A DNA stretch of 64,000 nucleotides from Eubacterium plexicaudatum ASF492 (GTDB lineage: Bacteria > Bacillota > Clostridia > Lachnospirales > Lachnospiraceae). Shown in pieces: positions 1 through 10,090 of this stretch (within the stretch, counting starts at the first letter, position 1; each line of letters opens with the position of its first letter). The position numbers and the translations under genes were made by a program. Below the pieces are notes generated by a model. The model did no database searches, was not told the origin of the DNA, and saw only the letters and a list, made by a program, of their open reading frames with translations. The stretch spans positions 186,001 to 250,000 of the forward strand of contig NZ_AQFT02000001.1 in NCBI RefSeq assembly GCF_000364225.2. Direction: 5' to 3'.

Positions 1-1701
1 TTTGAGGGCCTGTACATTGCGGATACAAATACATATGTGCTGACGCATACATCTTCCGGAGCGGTCGGGATTACAACCCGTGAAGGTGAATCTCTGGAAA
101 CTTTTCAAAATACAATTCTGGCGAGTCAGGAGCTTACGAATCTGGGCATTATGCAGTCTCCGGGAACCGGAAATATGGTAATTTCGATGTATTATCCGAT
201 TTACGAAGGAAAGACATGTCTGGGGTTTGTCGGTGCGGGCGTTTATGCGGACCGCTTAATGGATGCATTGTTAGATCTGGAGCTGAAAAACCTTCCGGAA
301 AGCAAATATGTGTTTATGAATGCACAGACAGGTGTTTATATCTATCATGAAGATGAATCCCTGCTGAATACACAGGCAGAAGAAAAAGGACATGTGGAAA
401 TTATAAAACATGTGCAGGATGCGGGCAATACCGATACCACATTATATACATACGAGAATGAAAAAGGAAAAAATCAGCTTGTCGTATATAAATATCTGGA
501 CAACAGAGACTGGATCTTTATGCTTCAGGCAGACGCTTCCAAGGTATATGGTTCCGTCAGCATGGTAAGAATTTTAATGGGTGCAGCCTGTGCGGGAGTA
601 GCCGCCATTATTATTCTTGTAACACTGCTTATCCTAAGCAAAACCGGAAAAGAACTGATGGTAGTGGAACATGCCATATCCGGTCTGAGTGAATTTGATC
701 TGGATGCGGACAAAGGACTGGAATCGTTTTATGGCAGAAAAGATGAGGTTGGTATGATTGCCTATGCGACACACAAGGTCTGCAAACATTTAAAAGCGGC
801 AATCGAAGATATGGAACGGATTTTAAGTGAAATTGCAGATGGCAACCTGACGGTTGATGTGACAAAAAATGAAAGCTACTATATCGGTGGGCTTAAGATG
901 CTGACCGGAAGCCTGCAGGCAATTCGTTCCAAACTTATGAAAGTGATAAAAGAAATATCGTTTGTATCTCATCAGGTCAATGCGGAAGCCGGGCAGGTGC
1001 TGTCCAGAGCGGATTCCATGTCGCAGGGAGCGGAGGAACAGGCATTATCGGTACAGGCGCTGGGCGATGCCATCAGCAATATTGAGCAGCAGGCGGATTC
1101 TACCGCAAAATTTGCAAGTCTTGCCAAAGAAGAGAATGTCCGTACCCATCAGCGCATTGAAACGTGCAGCAGTGATATGCTGAACCTGATGTCTGCGATG
1201 CAGACGATTGATGAAAAATCCAAAGAGATTATTAAAGTTATTAAGACAATTGAAGATATTGCTTCCCAGACGAATATTTTATCGCTGAATGCCGCCGTTG
1301 AAGCAGCATGGGCAGGCGAAGCCGGAAAAGGGTTTGCGGTTGTGGCAGATGAAGTCCGGATGCTGGCAGGGCAGTCTGCGGAGGCAGCCAGAAATACGGC
1401 ATTTTTAATTCGGGAAACGGTTACGGCGGTCGAAACGGGCAGTCATATTTCCGACCTTACCAATCAGGCGCTGCAGGAAGTGGTAGCAAGCGCGGAACAT
1501 GTATCCGATGCGGTGTCATCCATATTTGAAGCCGCAGATGATCAGCCCGGCGCGGTGGAACGAATTTCTCAGGAACTGGAACGCATATCGGATGTTGTTC
1601 GCAGCAACGGAGATGTGGTAAAGGATTCTGCGGCAGTCAGTGAAAAAATGTCGGAACAGGCAGCAATGCTGAAAGAACAGGTGTCCAAATTTCACGTTTA
1701 A
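1..1701 (+). CDS. Methyl-accepting chemotaxis protein, 5' end outside window
   Basis: The frame is open from the first base, so the true start lies outside; about 566 residues are visible. Order: the distal part of a dCache-like extracellular sensor, one membrane helix near visible residues 190-210, a HAMP-like linker, then the long coiled-coil signalling domain. The signalling tip [18 protein letters not shown] (bases about 1280-1335) carries W where the family has a nearly invariant R (EAARAGEAG). The protein would relay an extracellular ligand signal to CheA/CheW at the inner face of the membrane. No C-terminal CheR-tethering pentapeptide is seen. The neighbour upp is unrelated and has its own promoter. 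The family call is firm; the ligand is unknown. Confidence 0.93.
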   Translation, partial: FEGLYIADTNTYVLTHTSSGAVGITTREGESLETFQNTILASQELTNLGIMQSPGTGNMVISMYYPIYEGKTCLGFVGAGVYADRLMDALLDLELKNLPESKYVFMNAQTGVYIYHEDESLLNTQAEEKGHVEIIKHVQDAGNTDTTLYTYENEKGKNQLVVYKYLDNRDWIFMLQADASKVYGSVSMVRILMGAACAGVAAIIILVTLLILSKTGKELMVVEHAISGLSEFDLDADKGLESFYGRKDEVGMIAYATHKVCKHLKAAIEDMERILSEIADGNLTVDVTKNESYYIGGLKMLTGSLQAIRSKLMKVIKEISFVSHQVNAEAGQVLSRADSMSQGAEEQALSVQALGDAISNIEQQADSTAKFASLAKEENVRTHQRIETCSSDMLNLMSAMQTIDEKSKEIIKVIKTIEDIASQTNILSLNAAVEAAWAGEAGKGFAVVADEVRMLAGQSAEAARNTAFLIRETVTAVETGSHISDLTNQALQEVVASAEHVSDAVSSIFEAADDQPGAVERISQELERISDVVRSNGDVVKDSAAVSEKMSEQAAMLKEQVSKFHV

Positions 1702-1728
1702 AAAAAGTGCGGGGAAAGCCGAAAATGT

Positions 1729-1757
1729 TTGACTCCGTAAAACGGGCATGGTAAGAT
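1729..1757 (+). promoter_or_regulatory. Predicted sigma-A promoter of upp
   Basis: TTGACT (1729-1734), a 17-bp spacer and TAAGAT (1752-1757), with TGG just before the -10 (extended -10 type). It lies 38 bp before the upp start. Confidence 0.6.
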
Positions 1758-1794
1758 TATGAATAAAAAATGCATCAAACAGGAGGAGACAACT

Positions 1795-2423
1795 ATGGAT
1801 AATGTATTTTGATGGACCATCCGCTGATTCAACATAAGATTTCCATGCTGCGGGACAAAAGGACAGGAACAAATGAGTTTCGCAAACTGGTGGAGGAAAT
1901 CGCCGTTTTAATGGGGTATGAGGCATTTCGTGATCTGCCGGTGGAATCGGTGGAGGTGGAAACACCGATTGAATCATGTATGACGCCGATGATAGCGGGC
2001 AAAAAGCTTGCGATTGTACCGATTCTGCGGGCCGGACTTGGGATGGTCAACGGAATCTTAACGCTGGTGCCGAGTGCGAAAGTCGGACATATCGGACTTT
2101 GCCGCAATCATGAAACACACGAGCCGGAAGAGTACTACTGTAAGCTGCCGAGTCCGATTGAAGAACGTACGATTGCCGCGCTGGATCCGATGCTGGCAAC
2201 CGGAGGTTCCGCAGTGGCTGCCGTGGATTTTATTAAGGCGCACGGTGGAAAACATATTAAATTTTTGTGCATTATCGCAGCTCCGGAAGGGGTAGAGCGG
2301 CTGCACAAGGCGCATCCGGATGTACAGCTTTACTGCGGATGTCTGGATCGCTGCCTGAATGAAGACGCGTATATTTGTCCGGGACTTGGAGATGCAGGTG
2401 ACCGGATCTTTGGTACCAAATAA
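1795..2423 (+). CDS. upp: Uracil phosphoribosyltransferase (frame broken at codon 6)
   Basis: Converts uracil plus PRPP to UMP in pyrimidine salvage; cytoplasmic. The PRPP-binding loop [11 protein letters not shown] is intact at about 2181-2213, and length is normal for Upp (about 209 aa). The best ribosome site (AGGAGGAG, 1780-1787) serves ATG 1795, giving MDNVF then TGA. The family N-terminus [15 protein letters not shown] is recovered if one base is restored in the T run at 1807-1810. As written, translation could only restart at ATG 1812, which overlaps the TGA (TGATG), or at TTG 1809. A missing base in the sequence is the simplest explanation. The enzyme call is very secure. Confidence 0.93.
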
Positions 2424-2429
2424 TCAGTT

Positions 2430-3307
2430 ATGCAGAATATGAATTATTACTATGATTTTTCCGGACAGAAGTTCGGCTATCCGTTAAGTCTTAGTATCAA
2501 CGGATTTTCCAGGAGTGTATTTTCCAGGCAGAGCAGCCTGGAAATCTCCTATATTTTGAAAGGTGAATATGAGACAGTGACTGCGGATTTTTCGTGTACG
2601 CTGAAAGAACGCAGTCTGATTGTGATTGCTCCGGATACGATGCACATGATCTGCCAGAAGCAGGAGACAGACAAAGAACATGTGATTCTTACGATTCATG
2701 TGGATTTCAGCCGTATGTCGGATGCGATGGCAGGTGACGGAGCAAACGCGTTTCGTACGGTCGTCTGTAACGAAGAGAAAAACAGGGATTTTATATCCGT
2801 CTTAAGCGCAAGATCGGACAATTGCTTGCAATGCTTATGAAAGGCAGAGACAACTTGTATGAAATGAATGTGGTTATGATGGAACTTGTATATTTCGCTG
2901 CATGGCAGCAAAATTTTTCTATGGAAGATCTTCCGCTTCATTCCGATTCCCATGAAAATTATATGAAGGCGATCTGCTATATTGATACGCATTACAGACA
3001 GGAGCTGACTTTGTCCGATATTGCCAGGCAGCTTTCTTTCAGTCTGTCTTATACTTCCAAACTGTTCAAACGTTATACGGGTATTCCGTTTGTAAAATAT
3101 CTGGCTTATGTCCGAATACGGGCTTCCCTGGAGCACTTGCTGGAAGGACGCAGCAGTATCGAACGGATTGCGGCGGACTGCGGGATGCCGAATGCCAAAG
3201 CATACACGGCGGCATTTAAAGAACTGTACGGCATTCTGCCAAGTGAGTATCGCAAGCAGTTCCGTCAAAATCTCAGATACGGCAAGGAAAAAAGATACGA
3301 AAAATGA
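2430..3307 (+). CDS. AraC-family transcriptional regulator (frame broken near 2804)
   Basis: The N-terminal half (2430-2840) is a cupin-like sensor; the C-terminal half holds two helix-turn-helix motifs (TLSDIARQLSFSLSYTSKLF and IERIAADCGMPNAKAYTAAF). The two halves lie in different frames. Adding one A to the AA at 2804-2805 joins them as ISVLKRKIGQLLAMLMKG, so they are one gene of about 292 aa. It starts 7 bp after upp, has no clear ribosome site, and may be read from the upp transcript. It lies just before two flavin reductase genes on the same strand and may control them; that is inference. The last codon overlaps the next small gene. Confidence 0.85.
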
Positions 3308-3510
3308 CCCTTGATAAGGAACATAGAGAGCTGCTGCACCACTTTATAGAAGAGTCACAGCAGGTGCTGTATGAAACGGAAACTTTTTCCGCCTGCTTAA
3401 AAGAAGACGAGCTGGTCTGCCGGGTCAGATCAAAAGGCGGTCGTGTCAGTCTCGAAACGGAGCCGGATGGTACGCTGGTCATAAGAATTCCGGGTATACA
3501 GGACAGATAG
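3304..3510 (+). CDS. Small conserved-looking protein, unknown function
   Basis: 68 residues, start ATG overlapping the AraC stop codon (ATGA), so likely translationally coupled to the regulator. It has an acidic helical N-terminal half and a short beta-like C-terminal half (RVSLETEPDGTLVIRIPG). There is no signal peptide, membrane segment or recognised motif. Support comes only from the coupling and the codon use; the function is unknown. Confidence 0.5.
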   Translation: MTLDKEHRELLHHFIEESQQVLYETETFSACLKEDELVCRVRSKGGRVSLETEPDGTLVIRIPGIQDR

Positions 3511-3559
3511 GCACTGATTTGTGTTTGGAAGGGCTTATATATGTTCTGTTTTTGCAAAA

Positions 3560-3642
3560 TAGTTCAAATTTTTGACAAAAAAGGACAAAAATGAACGGTT
3601 GATATCTGAAACTGTGGAGGTGTGAGGCAAAAAGATATGGTA
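3560..3642 (+). promoter_or_regulatory. Inverted repeat and possible extended -10 promoter before the reductase genes
   Basis: An imperfect inverted repeat (GTTCA..TTTTTG / CAAAAAT.GAAC) spans about 3561-3596. About 40 bp downstream is TGGTACAAT (about 3634-3642), an extended -10 form. The repeat could be an operator for the adjacent AraC protein. No good -35 is visible. Confidence 0.35.
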
Positions 3643-3680
3643 CAATCAGGGAAATAAACGGAAAGGAAGAGGAAAAAATA

Positions 3681-5628
3681 ATGACGAATGCATATCCGCA
3701 TCTGTTTAGCCCTGTTAAAATCGCAGAGACGACCGTAAAGAACCGGATCTTTATGCCGCCGATTTCTACGAATCTGGCAGATAAAGGCTATGTAACCGAT
3801 GATCTTGTCGCACACTATGCTGCCCGTGCCAAAGGCGGTGTCGGACTGATTGTTACGGAAGTCACTACCGTAGAGCCGACATATATTTATCTGCCGGGTG
3901 ATATGTCCATCAGCGATGATTCTTTTATACCAGGATGGGAAAAGCTGACAAAAGCAGTACACCAATATGGTGCAAAAATTATGCCGCAGCTGTTTCATCC
4001 GGCATATATGGCATTTCCGGTTCCCGGGACGCCGCGTCTGATCGCACCGTCCAATGTCGGACCTTATTATGCAAAGGAGGCGCCGCGTGCCGTTACCATA
4101 CGGGAGCTGGAGGTCATAATCGAACAGTTTGGCGCAGCTGCGGGCAGAGTCAAACAGGCCGGTGGCGATGGCGTGGAGATTCATGCGGCTCATGCGCACG
4201 GGCTGCTGGGAGGATTTCTTTCCCCACTGTATAACAAACGGACGGATCCATATGGCGGTGATATCAACGGCCGTCTGCGTCTGGTGCTGGAAGTCATTGC
4301 GCAGGTACGGAAAGTCTGCGGAAAGGATTTTATCATCGACGTGCGGATATCCGGAGATGAATATACCGATGGCGGTCAGAATCTGAATGACAGCGTATAC
4401 GTTGCAAAGCAGCTGGAAAAAGCGGGAGCGGATTTTCTGCATGTATCCGGAGGAACGACGATTATGCGGGGCAGCTCGATTCCTGCGCCCGGTACGCCGA
4501 TGGGTTCGCATATCAGGCTGGCGGAGAAAATCAAGAAGCATGTATCCATTCCGGTTGCATCGGTAGGACGCATTACGGAACCGTGGCTGGCGGAAGAGCT
4601 GATTGCAAACGGCAGGACGGATATTTGTATGATCGGGCGTGCCAATCTGTGTGATCCTGCGTTTGTGCAGAAGGCAGAAGCGGGCAGAGAAGAACAGATA
4701 CGGCCCTGCATTGGCTGTCTGCGCTGCCTGAACGGGATTATGTTTGGCAAACGCATTGCATGTACGGTCAATCCTTCTTTGGAGCAGGAAAACGAAGATA
4801 CGGTGTCGCAGGCAGCACAAAAGAAGCAGATTCTTGTGATCGGCGCAGGGCCGGCCGGGATGGAAGCTGCTTATATTGCGGCAAAGAGGGGACATGAGGT
4901 TGTTTTATGTGAAAAAGAAGATGAGCCCGGAGGATTGCTGCGCATTGCAGCGGTACCGATTGCAAAGCAGGATTTAACAAAAGTCGTGAAATATATGATG
5001 GAAAACTGCACAGGGCAGGTGTAACGGTGCGGCTGAACTGTCAGGTAACAAAAGAGATGCTGCAGACAGAGTTCGCAGGCTATGAAGTGATAGCAGGAAC
5101 CGGTGCGTTGCCGGTAGTGATCCGGCCGTTTACGGCATTTAAACAGTGGATGACTGCAGATGATATTCTGGCCGGCAGGGCATTTCCAGGCAGAAAAGTC
5201 GTAATACTGGGCGGTGGTTCGGTTGGCTGTGAAACGGCTGACTATCTGGCGCCGCTTGTAGATGACAGGTATCCGAGAAACCGGGAGATTGTCGTATTGG
5301 AGATGGCGGACAACGTTATGTTGAATGAAACGGGCCCGGGCAGAAGTCTGCTCGTGCAGCGGATGCAAAAAAAGGCGTGAAACTGATCTGCGGTGCAAAA
5401 GTAGAACGGGTGGATGCGGATTGCATTTATTACACCAAAAATGGAGAGGAATTCCGCATCGGTGATGCGGACACGCTTGTATTTGCAGCAGGCTATCAAA
5501 AAGATCCGTCCGTAGAAGAGCTGCTTAAATCCTGCGGCGTGGTTTACCATATGATTGGGGATGCACATGTAATTGGAACGATAAAAAGCGCGGTATCCGA
5601 AGGCTATGAAACAGCGAAACATATATAG
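3681..5628 (+). CDS. NADH:flavin oxidoreductase / enoate reductase-like protein (two frame breaks)
   Basis: A repaired protein of about 649 aa of the old-yellow-enzyme/2,4-dienoyl-CoA reductase type. It has an N-terminal FMN TIM barrel (NRIFMPPISTN; EIHAAHAHGLLGGF; KRTDPYGGD), a 4Fe-4S cysteine set (CIGCLRC plus C about 11 residues later), then two Rossmann folds for FAD (VIGAGPAGMEAAY) and NADH (VILGGGSVGCETADY). The family transfers hydride from NAD(P)H to an activated C=C. Frame breaks fall in A runs at 5002-5005 and 5367-5373, and adding one A to each restores a continuous protein. It is followed by a paralogue and preceded by an AraC regulator. The substrate is unknown; bile-acid, cinnamate or flavonoid enoates are family precedents only. 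Confidence 0.88.
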
Positions 5629-5654
5629 CGGACAGGCAGATAGGCCGAACCATT

Positions 5655-5722
5655 TGGTAAAGAAATATTGATAAAGAGACATTGTAAAAAGACATTGAAA
5701 AAGACATTGGTAAAGAGATACA
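5655..5722 (+). repeat. Short degenerate direct repeats between the two reductase genes
   Basis: Four to five imperfect 12-14 bp units of the form AAAGA(G)ACATTG follow one another, with the clearest copies at about 5674-5710. They lie in the gap just before the second reductase gene. Confidence 0.6.
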
Positions 5723-5747
5723 TATAAATAGGAAAAAGAGGTAAAAA

Positions 5748-7769
5748 ATGAGCGAAAAAAAATCTCCGTTATTACAGCCGATTCAGGTTGGCAATCTGAC
5801 ACTGAAAAATCGAATCATGTTTCCGCCGCTGACAACCGGATATGAAGAACGGGACGGTTCCATCGGGGAACAGAGTCATCGTTTTTATGAACGGCTTGCA
5901 AAGGGCGGTACGTCCTATATTGTCATTGGAGATGTAACGCCGGTTAACACGGCTTCTCCGACGCCAAAGCTTTGCGATGACAGGCAGATTCCGTCTTTTC
6001 AAAAACTTGCGGATGCGCTTCATACGTATGACTGCAAACTGGCGCTGCAGCTGTTTCATCCGGAATATGACGTACCGGGAGTAGGCCGTCTGATTATGGG
6101 ATCTATGGCAGCCGCCAAGGAAGCGGAAGCTGCAAAAGCAGACGGTGATATGGACTTATTTGAAAAGAAAATGGCGCAATCGAATGAAATACGTACGCAG
6201 GCGTATGCAAAGCTTCGCCATGATATGCAGTTTTTTGTTACCGAGGCAACCGTAGAACAGCTGACGGAGATTAAGGAATCAATTGCAGCCTGTGCGGTAC
6301 GTGCAAGGAAGGCAGGGGTGGATGCGATTGAGATTCATGGGGATCGCCTGCTTGGTTCCATATGTTCCGCATCCCTGAACCACAGAACGGACAGCTATGG
6401 CGGTTCTCTGGAAAACCGGGTCCGCTATGCGCTGGAAGTTGTTGATGCGATTCAAAAAGCGGTGCCGGGAATGATGGTGGAATACAAATTGCCGATCATT
6501 ACGACAAATATCGACGGCACGCTTCGCGGAAAAGGCGGTTTACTGCCGGAGGAAGCGAAAGTGTTTGCGGTTATGCTGGAAAAAGCAGGTGTGGATATGC
6601 TCCAGGTAGCACAGGCAAATCATACGGGAAATATGGGAGATACGATTCCGCCGATGGGAACGGTTCCGTATAATTGGGTGCTTCCGATTGCAGCTGAGAT
6701 CAAACAGCTCGTTTCGATTCCGATTGCAACCGTAGGTCGTGTCGTTACCGTAGAAGCAGGCGAGCAGATTTTAGAGGAAGGAAAGGCCGATCTGGTCGGC
6801 TATGGACGTTCTCTTCTGACCGATCCGGATATTGCGCTGAAAGCAGAAAGCAAAGAACCGATTCGGACTTGCCTAAACTGCAACAAAGGCTGTGTCGATG
6901 CCATTCAAAACCGTCGGTATATTTCCTGTATCTTAAATGCGGAAAACGGAAACGAAGCAACCGTATTTATCCGACCTGGCAACGGACGCAAAAAAGTAGC
7001 CATAGCAGGAGCGGGAATTGCCGGACTGGAAGCGGCAAGAGTGGCCGCAAAGCGTGGATATGAGGTGGAATTGTATGAAAAGGCGCAAAATATAGGCGGT
7101 CAGATTTTGATTGCCGCCGTGCCTCCGAGAAAATCCGAGATCCTGCGTGCGGTGGAATACTATGAAAAAGTACTTCCGATGCTTGGCGTTACGATCAGAA
7201 CCGGAACGGAACCGGATGCGGAAACGCTGAATCAGGCAGATGCCGTTATCGTTGCGGTCGGAGCGCAAAATGTGACGCTTCCGGTGCCGGGGGCCGATCA
7301 GGAACATGTCGTTTCCGCATGGGATATTCTTGCCGGAGAAAAAACGGTGTCCGGACACTGTGCGGTGATCGGAGGCGGACTGGTCGGAACGGAGACGGCA
7401 GAGTATTTGCTGGAGCAGGGCTGTAAGGTATCGGTCATTGAAATGATGGACAAAGTTGCGGCCGGAGAATCCTCTACGATACTGCCGATTATCGAACAGG
7501 ATTTTAAGGAACATCAGGTTGCGCAGTATACACAGACGAAGGTAACGGAAATAACGGCGGATGCCGTTACGGCAGTGCATACACAGACACAGGAGACGGT
7601 TACCATTCCTTGTGACTATGTAGTGATGGCGGTTGGTTCCCGCAAACTGCCGTTTTCTGCGGAAGGTATTACCGTTCCGGTAACTTATGTCGGCGATTGC
7701 AGCGGAGAAAAGACGGCGGGTATTGCAGAAGCGATACGAAGCGGATATCAGGCCGCGAATGAGATTTAA
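5748..7769 (+). CDS. NADH:flavin oxidoreductase / enoate reductase-like protein (intact)
   Basis: 673 residues, same architecture as the preceding gene and unbroken: FMN barrel (NRIMFPPLTTGYEERDGS; RTDSYGGSLENRVRYALEV), 4Fe-4S cysteines (CLNCNKGC then C in YISCILN), FAD fold (AIAGAGIAGLEAARVA) and NADH fold (VIGGGLVGTETAEYL). An insertion of about 60 residues rich in K, E and A after the LFHPEYD segment distinguishes it from its neighbour. The usual EIHAAHGYL stretch reads EIHGDRLLGSI, so the catalytic pocket differs. A ribosome site AAGAGG precedes the ATG. Its cofactor layout resembles BaiH and 2-enoate reductases; the substrate cannot be read from sequence. Confidence 0.9.
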   Translation: MSEKKSPLLQPIQVGNLTLKNRIMFPPLTTGYEERDGSIGEQSHRFYERLAKGGTSYIVIGDVTPVNTASPTPKLCDDRQIPSFQKLADALHTYDCKLALQLFHPEYDVPGVGRLIMGSMAAAKEAEAAKADGDMDLFEKKMAQSNEIRTQAYAKLRHDMQFFVTEATVEQLTEIKESIAACAVRARKAGVDAIEIHGDRLLGSICSASLNHRTDSYGGSLENRVRYALEVVDAIQKAVPGMMVEYKLPIITTNIDGTLRGKGGLLPEEAKVFAVMLEKAGVDMLQVAQANHTGNMGDTIPPMGTVPYNWVLPIAAEIKQLVSIPIATVGRVVTVEAGEQILEEGKADLVGYGRSLLTDPDIALKAESKEPIRTCLNCNKGCVDAIQNRRYISCILNAENGNEATVFIRPGNGRKKVAIAGAGIAGLEAARVAAKRGYEVELYEKAQNIGGQILIAAVPPRKSEILRAVEYYEKVLPMLGVTIRTGTEPDAETLNQADAVIVAVGAQNVTLPVPGADQEHVVSAWDILAGEKTVSGHCAVIGGGLVGTETAEYLLEQGCKVSVIEMMDKVAAGESSTILPIIEQDFKEHQVAQYTQTKVTEITADAVTAVHTQTQETVTIPCDYVVMAVGSRKLPFSAEGITVPVTYVGDCSGEKTAGIAEAIRSGYQAANEI

Positions 7770-7776
7770 AATCCGG

Positions 7777-7821
7777 AAATGACAGGTGGTTTTTAGAATC
7801 GTAAAAACCATCTGTCATTTT
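7777..7821. terminator. Strong hairpin terminator
   Basis: A 19-bp stem with one wobble pair (AAATGACAG.TGGTTTTTA against its complement) closes a 6-base loop just after the reductase stop, followed by TTTT. It isolates the reductase genes from queH. Confidence 0.8.
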
Positions 7822-7834
7822 GTCTATATATTAC

Positions 7835-7863
7835 TTGCAAAACGTGTCGGCGCATGGTAAGAT
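7835..7863 (+). promoter_or_regulatory. Predicted promoter of queH-argH
   Basis: TTGCAA (7835-7840), a 17-bp spacer and TAAGAT (7858-7863) with TGG before the -10, the same arrangement as the upp promoter. Transcription would begin near 7870, which rules out the upstream in-frame start at 7854. Confidence 0.6.
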
Positions 7864-7910
7864 GGAGCATGGATTTGACGATGCACAAAGAAAGGATGAT
7901 GCATACGGCT

Positions 7911-8576
7911 ATGAATAAGCGTAATTATCAAAAAGAGCTGGAAGCAAAAATCAGTTTTCATGCGGGTCGCGGTGAAGTTCCGTCTCTGTTGTTACATAGC
8001 TGCTGTGCACCTTGCAGCAGTTACGTGCTCGAATATTTATCACAGTATTTTCACATTACCGTCTTATATTATAATCCAAATATTTATCCGGAGGAAGAAT
8101 ATCATCACAGGGTACTCGAACAGCAGCGTTTTATAGGACAGTTTCCGATGAAATATCCGGTTTCTTTTATAGAAGGAACTTATGATACCAAACGGTTTTA
8201 TCAAATGGCTGCGGGAATGGAACGGCTTCCTGAAGGCGGCGCACGCTGTATGGCCTGTTATGAACTGCGGCTTAGGGAAGCGGCGGAGTATGCGAAGCGG
8301 CTGGGACTTTCGTATTTTACAACGACACTGTCGATCAGTCCGATGAAAGATGCGCAGAAGCTGAATGAAATCGGAGAGAGGCTTGCAAAAGAATATGGCG
8401 TTGCTTATCTGCATTCGGATTTTAAGAAGAAAAACGGATATTTACGGTCCGTACAGATTTCAAAAGAATATGGAATGTACAGACAGGATTACTGCGGCTG
8501 TATATTTTCCATGAATCAAAAATCGGTAAACCCACTTGAATCCATACAAACATACGAAGAAAGAGAGGAACGATAA
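7911..8576 (+). CDS. queH: Epoxyqueuosine reductase QueH
   Basis: Catalyses the last step of queuosine formation, reducing epoxyqueuosine in tRNA to queuosine. The QueH (DUF208) family cysteines are present: HSCCAPCSSYVLEYL near the N-terminus, ARCMACYELRL in the middle and DYCGCIFS near the end; these hold a 4Fe-4S cluster and a nearby metal. About 221 aa, normal for the family. In-frame ATGs at 7881, 7896 and 7899 are alternatives, since AAAGGA (7891-7896) is placed ambiguously. The start at 7911 matches the usual family N-terminus. The stop is one base from the argH start, so the two are probably co-translated. Confidence 0.92.
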   Translation: MNKRNYQKELEAKISFHAGRGEVPSLLLHSCCAPCSSYVLEYLSQYFHITVLYYNPNIYPEEEYHHRVLEQQRFIGQFPMKYPVSFIEGTYDTKRFYQMAAGMERLPEGGARCMACYELRLREAAEYAKRLGLSYFTTTLSISPMKDAQKLNEIGERLAKEYGVAYLHSDFKKKNGYLRSVQISKEYGMYRQDYCGCIFSMNQKSVNPLESIQTYEEREER

Positions 8577-8577
8577 A

Positions 8578-10008
8578 ATGGCACAATTATGGGGCGGTCG
8601 CTTTACAAAAGAAACGGATCGGCTTGTTTACAATTTTAATGCATCTATTTCGTTTGACCGGAAATTTTACAGACAGGATATCGAAGGAAGCATTGCACAT
8701 GTGAAAATGCTTGGCAAACAGGGAATTTTATCGAATGTGGAGGCAGAGCAGATTGTTGCGGAACTGAAAAACATACTGGCAGAGACAGAAAACGGAACGC
8801 TGGAAATCACTTCGGAATACGAAGATATCCATAGTTTTGTAGAAGCGGAGCTGATCAGACGTCTGGGTGATACCGGCAAAAAACTGCATACCGGCAGAAG
8901 CAGAAATGACCAGGTTGCGCTGGATATGCGCATGTATACCCGCATGGAAGCAGTGCGGACAGACGCTTTGTTAAAAGACTTGCTGCAGACGATTTTAACA
9001 ATTATGAAAGCACATACGGAAACGATTATGCCGGGATTTACACATCTGCAGAAAGCACAGCCGGTAACGCTGGCTCATCATCTGGGCGCGTATTTTGAGA
9101 TGTTTAAACGGGACCGTCTGCGCATTCATGATATATATAAGCGTATGAATTACTGTCCGCTCGGAAGCGGTGCGCTCGCAGGTACGACTTATCCGCTGGA
9201 CCGGGATGCTACGGCAAGGATGCTGGGATTTGACGGCCCATGTCTGAACAGTATGGATGGTGTATCGGACAGAGACTATGTCATTGAGTTTTTGTCGGCG
9301 CTGTCTACCATTATGATGCATCTGAGCCGTTTCAGTGAAGAGATTATTATCTGGAACTCCAATGAGTATCAGTTTGTAGAAATTGACGATGGCTATAGTA
9401 CGGGAAGCAGCATTATGCCGCAGAAAAAAAATCCGGATATTGCAGAACTTGTGCGGGGTAAGACAGGGCGTGTATATGGAGCATTGATCTCCCTGCTTAC
9501 AACTATGAAAGGAATTCCGCTTGCATATAATAAGGACATGCAGGAGGATAAGGAACTGGCATTTGATGCCATGGATACGGTAAAAGGCTGTCTGGCTCTG
9601 TTTCAGGGGATGCTTGCTACGATGAAATTTCGGGTGGAAAACATGCGCAAGAGTGCGTCGCTCGGATTTACAAATGCGACGGATGCGGCTGATTATCTTG
9701 TCAATCATGGAGTGCCGTTTCGTGATGCTCATGGCATTGTAGGAAGGCTGGTATTATACTGTATGGATCGGAACCGTTCGATTGAAGAGCTGTCTTTGGA
9801 AGAGCTGAAAGCAATCAGTCCGGTTTTTGATTCGGATTTGTATGATGCTATTTCCATGGAAACATGTGTAAATAAGCGTCTGACAACAGGGGCGCCGGGC
9901 AAAGCTGCGATGGAGCAGGTTATTGCACTGGAAGAAAAATTTCTGGCGGAATGTGCGGATATTGATGAGGACTGGGAAGATCGCCTGCTGAATGGCAACA
10001 TAAAATAA
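8578..10008 (+). CDS. argH: Argininosuccinate lyase
   Basis: Splits argininosuccinate into arginine and fumarate, the final step of arginine synthesis; cytoplasmic tetramer. The start MAQLWGGRF with AGAGAGGAA before it is typical. The fumarase/aspartase signature GSSIMPQKKNPD (about 9400-9440) holds the catalytic serine loop, and TGRSRNDQ is present in the N-terminal third. 476 residues, full length and unbroken. No argG is nearby; the gene is coupled to queH. Confidence 0.97.
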   Translation: MAQLWGGRFTKETDRLVYNFNASISFDRKFYRQDIEGSIAHVKMLGKQGILSNVEAEQIVAELKNILAETENGTLEITSEYEDIHSFVEAELIRRLGDTGKKLHTGRSRNDQVALDMRMYTRMEAVRTDALLKDLLQTILTIMKAHTETIMPGFTHLQKAQPVTLAHHLGAYFEMFKRDRLRIHDIYKRMNYCPLGSGALAGTTYPLDRDATARMLGFDGPCLNSMDGVSDRDYVIEFLSALSTIMMHLSRFSEEIIIWNSNEYQFVEIDDGYSTGSSIMPQKKNPDIAELVRGKTGRVYGALISLLTTMKGIPLAYNKDMQEDKELAFDAMDTVKGCLALFQGMLATMKFRVENMRKSASLGFTNATDAADYLVNHGVPFRDAHGIVGRLVLYCMDRNRSIEELSLEELKAISPVFDSDLYDAISMETCVNKRLTTGAPGKAAMEQVIALEEKFLAECADIDEDWEDRLLNGNIK

Positions 10009-10029
10009 TCGGTAAGTCATAACTAAGCC

Positions 10030-10061
10030 TTGCGTTTTTCGAAATCCTGTATTAATATAAT
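10030..10061 (+). promoter_or_regulatory. Possible promoter of asd
   Basis: A perfect TATAAT at 10056-10061 lies 29 bp before the asd start. The nearest -35-like hexamer, TTGCGT (10030-10035), is 20 bp away, longer than usual. Confidence 0.4.
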
Positions 10062-10090
10062 AAAATCAACGATTGCGGAGGAGAGTAGTC

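Noticed and set aside
5655-5722. CRISPR-like array
   Set aside because: The units adjoin without spacers and are too short and degenerate; no cas gene occurs in the window.
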